DNA from: an uncultured Porphyromonadaceae bacterium
GTDB lineage: Bacteria > Bacteroidota > Bacteroidia > Bacteroidales > Muribaculaceae
Direction of reading: 5' to 3'
DNA length: 64,000 nucleotides
Assembly: GCA_902495075.1 (NCBI GenBank)
Contig: CABUVO010000010.1
Location: forward strand, 41,871-105,870
Both the position numbers and the translations under genes were made by a program. Of this stretch, positions 51,962-60,737 are shown in pieces (position 1 is the first letter of the stretch; the number at the start of each line of letters is the position of its first letter). The notes below the pieces were generated by a model. The model saw only the letters and a program-made list of their open reading frames with translations. It searched no databases and was not told where the DNA came from.

Positions 51962-54178
51962 ATGAAGATAAATTCATTGAATCCCTTTTTGGGGGCGATT
52001 CTAATTCTTATTGGCGTGCATGGTCTCAAGGCTGAGACCGTGCACGTGTCTACTCCTGCCACCTCACTTGTGCTTGATGCAGAAACGGGGAAACCGTTGA
52101 AATTCATGTATTACGGCTCTAAAGTGGAATCTTCCGATTTAGAGAATATGCTGTGCGGCGGATCAGTATATGCCGATGCGTATCAGGCTTACGGAATCCA
52201 TCCTGAACATAAGACTTCATTGGGAGTTGTTCATTCCGATGGAAATATGACAAGTCGGCTTGTGGTTCGTGATGTAATGTCGGAAAACAATAACGGTATG
52301 GTAAAAACCGTTGTCCGGACTTCCGATGATCTCTATCCCGTTGATGTCGATGTGTGTTACCTAACATATCCCGGCTGCGATGTGATAGAAACCTGGACTG
52401 AAATTATCAACAGGGAGAAAGGCGACATCAGACTGACACGTTTCGATTCTACAACGCTTCCCATACGCAAAGGAAACGTATGGCTGACTCATTTCGCCGG
52501 CGACTGGGCAAGTGAATCCCAAATGATTGAGGAACCTCTTGCTTCGGGGCTTAAACGTATTGAAAATACTGATGGGACGCGCAACGGGCATTATACCCGG
52601 GCGGAAGTGATGCTCTCGCTCGACGGGCGTCCAGATGAGCGGCATGGTGCCACTATTGGTGCAGCTTTGTGTTATAGTGGTAATTACGCCATTGACATAG
52701 ATACCCCTGTGGGTGATTGCCATTATTACAGAGCGGGGATTAATCCCGACAATTCAGAATATAGATTAAAAAAGGGTGAGAAATTCGTAACGCCACCTGT
52801 CGCGCTTACTTTCAGTAACGAAGGAAAGGGAGGTGTCAGTCGTAATTTCCACCGCTGGGGGCGCGATCATATGCTTCCGCATGGCAGTACCCCCAGAAAA
52901 ATATTGCTAAACAGTTGGGAAGGAGTATATTTTAATATAGAAGAACCGGTCATGGTCTCTATGATGAAAGGCATATCCGACCTTGGAGGTGAATTATTCG
53001 TCATGGATGACGGTTGGTTTGGAGGAAAGTATCAACGCAATGATGATACTCGGGCTCTTGGCGACTGGGTAACAGATACGCGAAAACTCCCGAATGGACT
53101 CAAGGCGCTTGCTGACAGTGCAAAGTCGGTAGGTGTTGGTTTCGGTTTGTGGATTGAACCGGAAATGGCGGATTTGTCAAGTGAAATATATGAGAAACAT
53201 CCAGACTGGATTGTAAAAGCTCGCGACAGAAAACCCGTAACGGGACGTGGCAACGCACAGGTTGTGCTCGATTTTTCCAATCCAGCGGTGCGAGAACATG
53301 CAATAGGGGTTGTTGATAAAATACTGAGTGATAATCCTGGAATCGAATATATAAAATGGGATTCAAATTGCGGCATACATCTTCATGGATCACAACATCT
53401 TGACAATAGCAGACAGAGTCATCTGTATATCGATTGGCACAAGGGATTTGAAGAGGTGATGAATAGATTGCGGGCACTCCATCCTGAGATTGTGATTCAG
53501 GCTTGTGGGGGTGGCGGCGGCAGAGTGAACTGGGGTGTGATGAAATATTTCGACGAGTTCTGGACAAGCGACAACACCGATCCTCTTCAGCGCATATACA
53601 CGCAGTGGGGCACTTCTTATTTTTATCCGGCAATGGCAATGGCTGCACACATAAGCGCATCGCCCAATCATCAGACTCATCGCAAGACCCCTATAAAATT
53701 CCGCGCCGACGTGGCTATGAGCGGTCGTCTTGGTCTTGAGTTGCAGCCTTCGGAAATGTCGGAAGAGGAAAGGAATGTATGCCGACAGGCAATTGCAGAT
53801 TACAAGAGTGTAAGAAATACCATCCAGTTGGGAGATCTGTATCGATTAAAGTCTCCTTACGACCGTCAAGGTGTTGCATCACTTATGTATGTTTCCCCGG
53901 ATAAAAACGATGCCGTATTTTTCTGGTATCGGACAGAATCTTTTGCCGGGCAGCGTCTGCCGGTGGTGAAGATGGATGGTCTTGACCGAAAACGGATATA
54001 TAAGGTTTCCGAACTTAACAGGATAGACAATTCTCCTCTGCCTTTTGAAGGTAAATGCTTCTCCGGCGATTACCTCATGAATAATGGTCTTGTATTCCCT
54101 TATCCATATACTCATAATGTTGATCATGATAGTTTAAGTGATTTTTCCAGCCGTGTCCTTCATCTTGAAGCGCTTTGA
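51962..54178 (+). CDS. Alpha-galactosidase, glycoside hydrolase family 36
   Basis: 738 residues with a 24-residue signal peptide. The GH36 catalytic barrel is clear: ELFVMDDGWFGGKYQRNDDT (about 342-361), GLKALADSAKSVGVGFGLWI with EPEMADLSSEIYEKHPDW, the nucleophile Asp in EYIKWDSNCGIH (about 465) and the acid/base Asp in EFWTSDNTDP (about 540). The conserved RGNAQVVLDFSNP and HISASPNHQTHRKTP are also family hallmarks. It removes terminal alpha-1,6-galactose, as in raffinose-type sugars or galactomannan. Last gene of the PUL. Confidence 0.94.
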   Translation: MKINSLNPFLGAILILIGVHGLKAETVHVSTPATSLVLDAETGKPLKFMYYGSKVESSDLENMLCGGSVYADAYQAYGIHPEHKTSLGVVHSDGNMTSRLVVRDVMSENNNGMVKTVVRTSDDLYPVDVDVCYLTYPGCDVIETWTEIINREKGDIRLTRFDSTTLPIRKGNVWLTHFAGDWASESQMIEEPLASGLKRIENTDGTRNGHYTRAEVMLSLDGRPDERHGATIGAALCYSGNYAIDIDTPVGDCHYYRAGINPDNSEYRLKKGEKFVTPPVALTFSNEGKGGVSRNFHRWGRDHMLPHGSTPRKILLNSWEGVYFNIEEPVMVSMMKGISDLGGELFVMDDGWFGGKYQRNDDTRALGDWVTDTRKLPNGLKALADSAKSVGVGFGLWIEPEMADLSSEIYEKHPDWIVKARDRKPVTGRGNAQVVLDFSNPAVREHAIGVVDKILSDNPGIEYIKWDSNCGIHLHGSQHLDNSRQSHLYIDWHKGFEEVMNRLRALHPEIVIQACGGGGGRVNWGVMKYFDEFWTSDNTDPLQRIYTQWGTSYFYPAMAMAAHISASPNHQTHRKTPIKFRADVAMSGRLGLELQPSEMSEEERNVCRQAIADYKSVRNTIQLGDLYRLKSPYDRQGVASLMYVSPDKNDAVFFWYRTESFAGQRLPVVKMDGLDRKRIYKVSELNRIDNSPLPFEGKCFSGDYLMNNGLVFPYPYTHNVDHDSLSDFSSRVLHLEAL

Positions 54179-54209
54179 TCAAGGAATAATCAAATAACTC
54201 GGGTATAAT

Positions 54210-54250
54210 AAAAATATAAGGATTGCCATCATGGCAATCCTTATATTTTT
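54210..54250. terminator. Bidirectional terminator between the PUL and the peptide transporter
   Basis: AAAAATATAAGGATTGCCAT (54210-54229) and its exact complement (54231-54250) form a 20-bp stem, with A-rich and T-rich ends serving both the GH36 gene (plus) and the transporter (minus). Confidence 0.9.
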
Positions 54251-54268
54251 ATTATATAGTCGTGTTTG

Positions 54269-55789
54269 TTATTTTGTGACGCGTTCGAGCCAGTTGACCA
54301 TCGCGAACATTACGCCCATCGAGACAACGCAGACAGAGAGGAAGACGGTCCATGCAACCCAGATGGGGCAAGCATTGTAGATAAGCGGACCGATCCAGAG
54401 CAGGAGGTTGCCGACTGCTGTCGCACCGAGCCAGAGACCCTGGCAGAGACCTTGAAGATGCTTGGGTGCCACCTTCGATACGAATGAAAGACCGAGGGGG
54501 GAGATGAAGAGCTCTGCTACAGTTAGGAAGAAATAAAGGACGAATAGTACCCAGGGACCGGTCTTGAGACCTTCTGCCACGGCGGGAGCAAGACTCTTGA
54601 ACTCATCTGCGGAGGGATACCCTTTCACTGCGGAGAAAATAGTGAGGAAAAGATATGCTATGCCGGCAAGACCCATACCGATTGCAATCTTCTTAGGGGT
54701 TGAAATTTCTTTTCCTCTTTTTGCGAGCATGGAGAAGATCCACATCACAATTGGAGTGAGAATGATCACGTAGAAGGGATTAAGTGCCTGCCATATCTCG
54801 GGTTGAATAGAGTCTGTCTTCACGAAATCGCGGGCGAAAAGTGAAAGAGATGTGCCGTTCTGATGGAAAGAGAACCAGAAGAAGATGGCGATTCCAAGCA
54901 CTGCGAAGAGAGCATACATGCGCTGCTTAATCTCTTTTGCCATGCGTGCCTTTTCCTCGGGAGTGTACTGCACGGTTTCCGCCTTGTCTTTCTTTGCAGG
55001 AGATGGAAGACCATTCTTTGTTGCAAGGAAGATTGCCAGTGAAATCAACATTGCAGCCACGGAAGCGATGAAGCTGTAGTGGATACCGGTGTTGAACACG
55101 TCAAGATACTGGGTGCAGAATCCTGCCACATCCTGCATGTTGCCACCCATTTCGGTGATTAGGGCATAGAGGTTGTCGGCATTCTGCTGGTTCATGTTGT
55201 CGGTTACGCTCAGGTATTCATGACAGAGCGCCGGGAGCGATGCATTGTAAGCAAGATTATGCACGCCGAGCCACCATGATCTGAGAATCGGGGCGATGAA
55301 CGGAGCCATTACACCTCCGATGTTGATGAATACGTAGAAGATCTGGAAACCGGAGTCGCGTTGGGAGGCATAGCGGGGATTATCGTAGAGCTGACCAACG
55401 ATAGCCTGCAGGTTGCCTTTGAACAGACCATTTCCGAAAGCAATAAGGAAAAGCGCTACGCACGTGAGTGTCAACAGCCATGTGGTGTTTTCCGGAGTGG
55501 CAAGGATTGGCACTGCGAGCACCACATAACCGGCGGTCATGACCATCAGACCGGAGATGATGGTTCCCTTATAATTCTGTGTGCGGTCGGCAATAAGACC
55601 GCCGACAAGACTCAGGATGTAGATTCCTGCATAGAAACAGGAATACACTATGGCACTCGTTTCCTCCTTTAAGCCGAACTTCGAGCATAGGAACAACACG
55701 AGTACCGCGTTCATGATGTAATAGCCGAATCGTTCGCCCATGTTTGAGAGGGCAGCCGGGATAAGGCCTTTGGGTTGGTTCTTGAACAT
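54269..55789 (-). CDS. POT-family proton-dependent peptide transporter
   Basis: 506 residues with about 12-14 membrane helices. The POT signature GERFGYYIMNAVLVLFL (proton-binding ExxER(F)-type, here N-M-G-E-R-F, about 17-24) is at the start; GGLIADRTQNYKGTIISGLM, ALFLIAFGNGLFKGNLQAIV (FYxxINxGSL relative) and FYVFINIGGVMAPFIAPIL are the other family motifs. It imports di- and tripeptides with protons across the inner membrane. Transcribed alone; SufE gene lies upstream with 18 bases between. Confidence 0.92.
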   Translation of the reverse strand: MFKNQPKGLIPAALSNMGERFGYYIMNAVLVLFLCSKFGLKEETSAIVYSCFYAGIYILSLVGGLIADRTQNYKGTIISGLMVMTAGYVVLAVPILATPENTTWLLTLTCVALFLIAFGNGLFKGNLQAIVGQLYDNPRYASQRDSGFQIFYVFINIGGVMAPFIAPILRSWWLGVHNLAYNASLPALCHEYLSVTDNMNQQNADNLYALITEMGGNMQDVAGFCTQYLDVFNTGIHYSFIASVAAMLISLAIFLATKNGLPSPAKKDKAETVQYTPEEKARMAKEIKQRMYALFAVLGIAIFFWFSFHQNGTSLSLFARDFVKTDSIQPEIWQALNPFYVIILTPIVMWIFSMLAKRGKEISTPKKIAIGMGLAGIAYLFLTIFSAVKGYPSADEFKSLAPAVAEGLKTGPWVLFVLYFFLTVAELFISPLGLSFVSKVAPKHLQGLCQGLWLGATAVGNLLLWIGPLIYNACPIWVAWTVFLSVCVVSMGVMFAMVNWLERVTK

Positions 55790-55807
55790 GTAGATTAAGA
55801 TTTACTA

Positions 55808-56236
55808 TTAAAAATTATCAAGGAGTTTGTATGCTTTGGCATAGTTGTGGATCTGCTTCACCATTGCCACGAGTCCGTTGGAACGCGTAGGGGAGAGGTG
55901 TTCTTTCAGTCCGATTTTGTCGATGAAATAAAGATCGGTGTTCAAGATTTCATCGGGCGTACGTTCGTTAAACACACGCATCAGGAGCGCTACAATCCCT
56001 TTTACGATCAGCGCATCGGAATCGGCTTCAAACTTGATCCGGTCAGCGCTGTCGCGTTGCGCCGAAATCCAGACCCTGCTCTGGCAACCTTCGATGAGGT
56101 TCTGAGGAGTCTTTTCAGCTTCGGGATACTCGGGAAGAGTGTTTCCAAGCTCTATGATATAAGCATAGCGGTCCATCCAATCGGTGAGACCGTCGAATTC
56201 TTCGATTATTTCGTCTTGTGTTTCGTTAACAGTCAT
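55808..56236 (-). CDS. sufE: SufE-like cysteine desulfuration protein
   Basis: 142 residues from the ATG at 56236 (MTVNETQDEIIEEFDGLTDW); a 10-codon extension is possible. The active-site motif NLIEGCQSRVWI (Cys near 56) and the closing RSNGLVAMVKQIHNYAKAYK are those of SufE, which takes sulfur from SufS for Fe-S cluster assembly. Length is normal. Transcribed with the peptide transporter gene downstream on the minus strand. Confidence 0.92.
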   Translation of the reverse strand: MTVNETQDEIIEEFDGLTDWMDRYAYIIELGNTLPEYPEAEKTPQNLIEGCQSRVWISAQRDSADRIKFEADSDALIVKGIVALLMRVFNERTPDEILNTDLYFIDKIGLKEHLSPTRSNGLVAMVKQIHNYAKAYKLLDNF

Positions 56237-56617
56237 TTTTTTTAATTTAAGTTTCGCGAGCTTCAACTTAAAGTTTAGAAGTTTAAAAGTTTAGAAGTTT
56301 ACCAGATGCGAAGACTAAACTCATAGACAGCGCACAGCGCGATTAAACTTATAAACTTCAACTTTATGCTTGCTAAAGTTGAATAGTAATTTTCTCCAAA
56401 GTTAATAATTTTTATAAAATCATAAAATATTTATGATAAAAAAGGGGGGATATTTGTTATATCAAAATAAAAGAGTTAAATTTGCACCCGAAATAAGAAC
56501 GACGGACTAACCGTCAGAAAGGGTCTTTTTTTTCCGGATCATCAATCGGTGATGATGCCGAATCGAGAAAAAGGATTCTTTATTTTTTTAACGCTTACCA
56601 ATAAACAAAAATATATT
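56237..56617 (+). other. Gap with 8-base-period repeats and the greA promoter and leader
   Basis: 381 bases. From 56268 AAGTTTAG, AAGTTTAA, AAGTTTAG, AAGTTTAC repeat with period 8, and TAAACTTATAAACTTCAACT (about 56344) is a facing, complementary set. Then follow an AT-rich promoter zone and the greA leader, which contains GACGG/CCGTC and TCATCA/TGATGA hairpins and a T8 run. Confidence 0.55.
56453..56484 (+). promoter_or_regulatory. Consensus promoter of greA
   Basis: TTTG (56453-56456), 20 bases, then TAAATTTG (56477-56484). This is exactly TTTG-N20-TAnnTTTG and lies 134 bases before the start codon, giving a leader of about 125 bases. Confidence 0.7.
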
Positions 56618-57079
56618 ATGGCAACTTATCTGACCCAAGAGGGATATAATAAAAAGATGGAGGAGCTCTCCGCTCTGGAGGCGCAGCGTCCTGCCATCAA
56701 ACAGGCTATCGCCGAGGCCCGCGACAAGGGTGACCTCTCCGAGAATGCCGAGTATGACGCAGCCAAAGAGGCTCAGGGAATGCTTGAGATGAAGATCTCT
56801 AAGCTCAAAGAGCTCATTGCAAGCGCACGTATTATTGATGACAGCAAACTGAACACGGAGGAAGTGCAGATTCTTAATAAGGTTACAATCCGCAATGGTA
56901 AAGGTATGACTATGAGCTATACCATCGTTACCGAAAGCGAGGCGAATCTTCGCGAATTCAAGATCGCATCCAACACCCCGATCGCGCAGGCTCTGCTCGG
57001 TCATAAGGTCGGTGACCACGTGAAGGTGAATGCCCCTGCTGGAGTTATAGATTTCGAAATAATCAAAATCGAAGTGTAA
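56618..57079 (+). CDS. greA: Transcription elongation factor GreA
   Basis: 153 residues from the ATG at 56618, which matches the family start MATYLTQEGYNKKMEELSAL; an open frame from 56549 adds unlikely leader residues. The N-terminal coiled coil with the acidic tip (DKGDLSENAEYDAAKEAQGM, about 38-57; DLSENAEY is the GreA signature) and the C-terminal FKBP-like domain (SNTPIAQALLGHKVGDHVKV) are complete. It rescues backtracked RNA polymerase by stimulating transcript cleavage. Confidence 0.96.
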   Translation: MATYLTQEGYNKKMEELSALEAQRPAIKQAIAEARDKGDLSENAEYDAAKEAQGMLEMKISKLKELIASARIIDDSKLNTEEVQILNKVTIRNGKGMTMSYTIVTESEANLREFKIASNTPIAQALLGHKVGDHVKVNAPAGVIDFEIIKIEV

Positions 57080-57082
57080 TTG

Positions 57083-57136
57083 TAGCAGGCTTTAGGTTTT
57101 CCTAACACCTAAAGCCTAACACCTAAAGCCTAAAAG
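57083..57136. repeat. Heptad repeat dyad (AGGCTTTAGGT / CCTAACA-CCTAAAG)
   Basis: AGGCTTTAGGT (from 57089) faces units CCTAACA, CCTAAAG, CCTAACA, CCTAAAG, CCTAAAA with period 7 and complementary sequence. It fills the gap between greA and the HIT gene and may act as terminator or processing site. Confidence 0.65.
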
Positions 57137-57140
57137 AAAC

Positions 57141-57536
57141 ATGACTATTTTTTCGAAGATAATTGCGGGAGAGATTCCCTGTTACAAGATAGCTGAAAAC
57201 GATAAGTTTTTCGCTTTTATGGATATAAATCCGGTAAACTGGGGTCACACACTCGTTGTCCCCAAGAAGGAAACGGATTATATCTTTGATATAGAAGATG
57301 AAGAACTGGGAGAGATGATGATCTTCGCCAAGAAAGTAGCAAAAGCCATTAAGGAGGCAATACCTTGCCGCAAGGTAGGTGTGACTGTGCTCGGTCTTGA
57401 AGTGCCGCATGCTCATATTCATCTTGTGCCCCTGCAGAAGGAGGGTGATATGGATTTCAAACAGAAAATTTCCAATCCCGATCCTGCCCGCATGGCAGAA
57501 CTTGCTGAAGCAATATCCTCAAAATTCGAGGCATAA
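57141..57536 (+). CDS. HIT-family nucleotide-binding protein
   Basis: 131 residues. IFSKIIAGEIPCYKIAENDK at the start and the histidine triad EVPHAHIHLVPLQ near residue 90 (HxHxH) define the HIT family of nucleotidyl hydrolases/transferases (HinT-like purine phosphoramidases). The tail is short. Encoded just behind greA and probably in the same transcript; natural substrate unknown. Confidence 0.93.
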   Translation: MTIFSKIIAGEIPCYKIAENDKFFAFMDINPVNWGHTLVVPKKETDYIFDIEDEELGEMMIFAKKVAKAIKEAIPCRKVGVTVLGLEVPHAHIHLVPLQKEGDMDFKQKISNPDPARMAELAEAISSKFEA

Positions 57537-57580
57537 ATAATTAAATTCAGGCGTAATTTGCCAGAATTAAAAGAAAATTT

Positions 57581-57612
57581 AAAGAAGCATTGGAAACGAT
57601 GCTTCTTTTTTT
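57581..57612 (+). terminator. Terminator after the HIT gene
   Basis: AAAGAAGCAT (57581-57590) and ATGCTTCTTT (57599-57608) pair over 8 bases and run into a T-tract. Confidence 0.88.
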
Positions 57613-57651
57613 GTTAAATTATATATACATTTGTAGCCTAAAGTATTTTAT

Positions 57652-58833
57652 ATGGAAAATTTCACATTTTGCTCCCCTACGGAGTTTATATTCGGTAGAG
57701 ACACTCAGAAACAAGTAGGCAAAGCTCTCAAACGCTACGGCGCGGCAAAAGTCATGATCGTTTATGGCAGCGAACGAATCCGTGAGAACGGATTGTTGAA
57801 AGAGATAGAGGATGCTATTCAGGCAGAAGGGATAGAATTCTGTGAGTTTGGCGGCATCGCTCCAAATCCTACGGCTGAAAGTGTATATGCCGGTATTGCA
57901 AAAGCTCTGGAGGAGGGTGTGAACTTCCTGTTGGCTGTTGGTGGCGGTTCTCCTATCGATGCGGCAAAGGGAATCGCCCTCGGTGCTGTCACAACAGAAG
58001 ATTTCTGGAATTTCTATAACGGAAAAGCTACGCCTGTCGCTGCTCTGCCGGTCGGTGTTGTGCTCACCATTCCGGCTGCCGGAAGTGAAGGAAGTGGCAA
58101 TTCTGTCATCACAAATGAGAAAACGCATCAGAAAATATCCGTGCGTTATCCGGGGTTACTCCGTCCGCGTTTCTCGATCATGAATCCGGAACTTACATAC
58201 TCTTTACCATGGTTCCAGACTGCCTGTGGCATCGTTGATATGATGGCGCATATTTACGAACGCTATTTCTCAAACACTCCGGAGACTCAACTTGTGGATG
58301 CATATTCAGAGGCGATACTCCGGGATGTGATGGATCAGGCTTTGACTCTCAAGCTTGACGGAGACAATTATGCAGCTCGTGCCGATGTGATGTGGGCTGG
58401 CACGCTTGCCCACAACGGACTCTGTGGCGTCGGCAAAGTGGAGGATTGGGCGTCACATCGTCTGGAACATGAGATTTCCGCATTTTATAATGTTGCTCAT
58501 GGTGCCGGGCTTGCAGTGATGATTCCGGCATGGATGACTTTCTGTGCACAGCGTAATCCCGATAAATTATGGCGGTTTGCCATCAACGTAATGTCGGTGA
58601 ATCCTGCAGGAAAAGATACAGAGGAGATAATTGATGAAGGCATCAGCGAGTTGAAGAATTTCTATCACGATCTTGGTCTTACCACCAATCTTCGCGAACT
58701 TATCGGAGAGGAGCCGGATATCGACAAGATGGTGGAATCCCTTCACCGCAACATGGGAGACACACTTGGCACTTACGTTCCTCTCTCAATGGACGACTGC
58801 CGTGAGATTTACCGTATAGCCCTTCAGTCTTAA
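57652..58833 (+). CDS. Iron-containing alcohol dehydrogenase (YqhD/butanol-dehydrogenase-like)
   Basis: 393 residues. NFTFCSPTEFIFGRDTQKQV starts the NAD(P)-binding half, with LAVGGGSPIDAAKGIALGAV (about 96-115, GGGSxxD cofactor motif) and FNPTxE-like APNPTAESV. The metal ligands lie in the helical half: HNGLCGVGKVEDWASHRLEH (about 245-264) and NVAHGAGLAVMIPAW (about 279), giving the Asp/His set for one divalent metal. Such enzymes reduce aldehydes to alcohols in the cytoplasm. Single gene with its own -7-like TACATTTG (57626-57633). Confidence 0.93.
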   Translation: MENFTFCSPTEFIFGRDTQKQVGKALKRYGAAKVMIVYGSERIRENGLLKEIEDAIQAEGIEFCEFGGIAPNPTAESVYAGIAKALEEGVNFLLAVGGGSPIDAAKGIALGAVTTEDFWNFYNGKATPVAALPVGVVLTIPAAGSEGSGNSVITNEKTHQKISVRYPGLLRPRFSIMNPELTYSLPWFQTACGIVDMMAHIYERYFSNTPETQLVDAYSEAILRDVMDQALTLKLDGDNYAARADVMWAGTLAHNGLCGVGKVEDWASHRLEHEISAFYNVAHGAGLAVMIPAWMTFCAQRNPDKLWRFAINVMSVNPAGKDTEEIIDEGISELKNFYHDLGLTTNLRELIGEEPDIDKMVESLHRNMGDTLGTYVPLSMDDCREIYRIALQS

Positions 58834-58972
58834 TGTTAAATGTTTAATGTTAAATGTTTAATGAGAAATGCATCTGAAAAACATCATAACGTATTCCACA
58901 TTAAACATCCCACGTAGGACATTAAGTATTTCACATTACACATTAAACATTTCACATTACACATTACATATA
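58834..58972. repeat. Heptad repeat dyad (TTAAATG / ACATTAC type)
   Basis: TGTTAAA, TGTTTAA, TGTTAAA, TGTTTAA (58834-58861) with period 7 are faced by ACATTAC, ACATTAA, ACATTTC, ACATTAC, ACATTAC (58933-58969). Complementarity allows a long imperfect hairpin. It separates the dehydrogenase from the ligase gene, and an upstream ATG at 58868 for the ligase would translate this repeat. Confidence 0.7.
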
Positions 58973-60640
58973 ATGGAGATAAAGATTGATAATTTTATAA
59001 AGATATATGAGAAGAGTTTCATAGAGAACTGGGATTTGCCGGCATTGTCGAATTATGTTACAGGCAAAACTATGACATATGGTGATCTGGCGCAATATAT
59101 AGCCATGATCCATCTCTTCTATAAATCGAGCGGGGTGAAGAAGGGGGCGAAGATCGCTCTCTGTGGCAAAGACTCTCCTGAATGGGTAATGGTCTATATG
59201 GCAACCATCACCTATGGCGCTGTTATTGTGCCTATACTCTCTGAATTTAATCCGGTAGATATTACCCATATCGTTAATCATTCCGGTGCAGACCTGTTGT
59301 TTGTTTCAGGATCTATCTGGGAACAGATGGAGCCGGAAAAACTCTTAAAGGTAAAGGGTGTGCTCCGCATGGAAAACTGGGAATTGCTGTATGAGAAGCG
59401 GGGGGAGGAACTGTCACGTAATCAACGGTTGTTGAAACGTAGGTTCCGCAGACAATATCCGAAAGGATATACTTCGGAAGATGTGCACTATGCTGAGCGC
59501 TCTAATTCGGAAGTTGCAGAGATCAATTATACGTCGGGCACCACGGGCTTTTCAAAGGGGGTGATGCTGACGGGAGAGAACCTTGCGGGGAATGTCTGCT
59601 TCGGTCGAGACACGCAGTTGCATTTCCGCAGTTCGCGTGCTCTCTCTTTCCTGCCGTTGGCACACGCTTATGGTTGTGCGTTTGACATGCTCACTCCTCT
59701 TGCAGTGGGTTCGCATGTAACATTGCTCGGCAAGACACCTTCACCACGTATATTGCTCAAAGCCCTTCAGGAGGTGAAACCAAATCTGGTGATATGTGTC
59801 CCTTTGATTCTTGAGAAAATCTATAAGAATCAGATTCTGCCGATGCTCACCAAAGGTTCGGTAAGATGGACTCTCGCTGTGCCGCTACTCGATAATTTCA
59901 TCTACTCCAAAATCCGAAAGAAACTTGTAGACGCTTTCGGGGGTGAGTTTGAGGAGGTGATTGTTGGGGGTGCTCCCTTGAACCATGAGGTTGAGGATTT
60001 CCTGCATAAAATCAAATTCCCGTTCACCGTTGGTTACGGCATGACGGAATGCGGACCGCTGATCTCTTACACTCCTTGGCGTGAATTTATACCCGGTAGC
60101 TCGGGTAGGACACTTCCCACAATGGAATCAAAGATTTTATCGGAAGATCCAGAGAATATACCGGGCGAGATCTGCGTGAAAGGAACCAATGTGATGAAGG
60201 GATACTACAAGAATCCGGATGCCACGGCGCAGGTTTTCGATAAGGATGGCTGGCTGAAAAGCGGCGATATGGGCACGCGTTCCGCTGACGGAACGTTGTT
60301 CCTTCGCGGTCGTTCCAAGACGATGATACTCTCGGCGTCGGGACAGAACATTTACCCCGAGGAAATAGAGGCGAAGCTCAACAATATGCCGTTTGTCGCG
60401 GAGAGTCTTGTTGTGGAGCGTGATGGCAAACTCGTTGCCTTGGTTTATCCCGACTATGATGCTCTCGACAGGTTCGATGTCTCCGTGCACGATATGGATC
60501 CGACGTTGGAGAAAATGCGGACTGAACTCAACAAACTTGTGGCTCCTTATGAGAGAATTGCTAAAATAGTATTGATGCCCAACGAATTTGAGAAAACTCC
60601 GAAACGTTCTATCAAGAGATTTCTTTATACTGCTAAATAA
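58973..60640 (+). CDS. AMP-forming long-chain acyl-CoA ligase
   Basis: 555 residues from the ATG at 58973 (MEIKIDNFIKIYEKSFIENW); starting at 58868 would add 35 residues encoded by the repeat. ATP-binding P-loop INYTSGTTGFSKGVMLTG (about 180), A5 motif VGYGMTECGPLISY (about 355), and A7/A8 motifs LKSGDMGTRSADGTLFLRGR (about 420) with the catalytic Lys near KTPKRSIKRF at the end. It activates fatty acids to acyl-AMP and then acyl-CoA, at or near the membrane. Fatty-acid chain length is not readable. Confidence 0.93.
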   Translation: MEIKIDNFIKIYEKSFIENWDLPALSNYVTGKTMTYGDLAQYIAMIHLFYKSSGVKKGAKIALCGKDSPEWVMVYMATITYGAVIVPILSEFNPVDITHIVNHSGADLLFVSGSIWEQMEPEKLLKVKGVLRMENWELLYEKRGEELSRNQRLLKRRFRRQYPKGYTSEDVHYAERSNSEVAEINYTSGTTGFSKGVMLTGENLAGNVCFGRDTQLHFRSSRALSFLPLAHAYGCAFDMLTPLAVGSHVTLLGKTPSPRILLKALQEVKPNLVICVPLILEKIYKNQILPMLTKGSVRWTLAVPLLDNFIYSKIRKKLVDAFGGEFEEVIVGGAPLNHEVEDFLHKIKFPFTVGYGMTECGPLISYTPWREFIPGSSGRTLPTMESKILSEDPENIPGEICVKGTNVMKGYYKNPDATAQVFDKDGWLKSGDMGTRSADGTLFLRGRSKTMILSASGQNIYPEEIEAKLNNMPFVAESLVVERDGKLVALVYPDYDALDRFDVSVHDMDPTLEKMRTELNKLVAPYERIAKIVLMPNEFEKTPKRSIKRFLYTAK

Positions 60641-60659
60641 GTATTGGATTTCAATACTT
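60639..60659 (+). terminator. Short hairpin after the ligase gene
   Basis: AAGTATTG (60639-60646) and CAATACTT (60652-60659) pair over GATTT, overlapping the TAA stop. Only 8 bp and without a T-run, so weak. Confidence 0.35.
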
Positions 60660-60737
60660 ACTTAAATGAACCGTTGGAGGTGTAAAACGTTATACCTTTT
60701 GAAGAAATGAAAAAAACACTTAATTATCAATTATATT

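Noticed and set aside
58834..58972. CRISPR array
   Set aside because: The repeats are 7 bases long and degenerate without spacers; no cas gene is present in the window.
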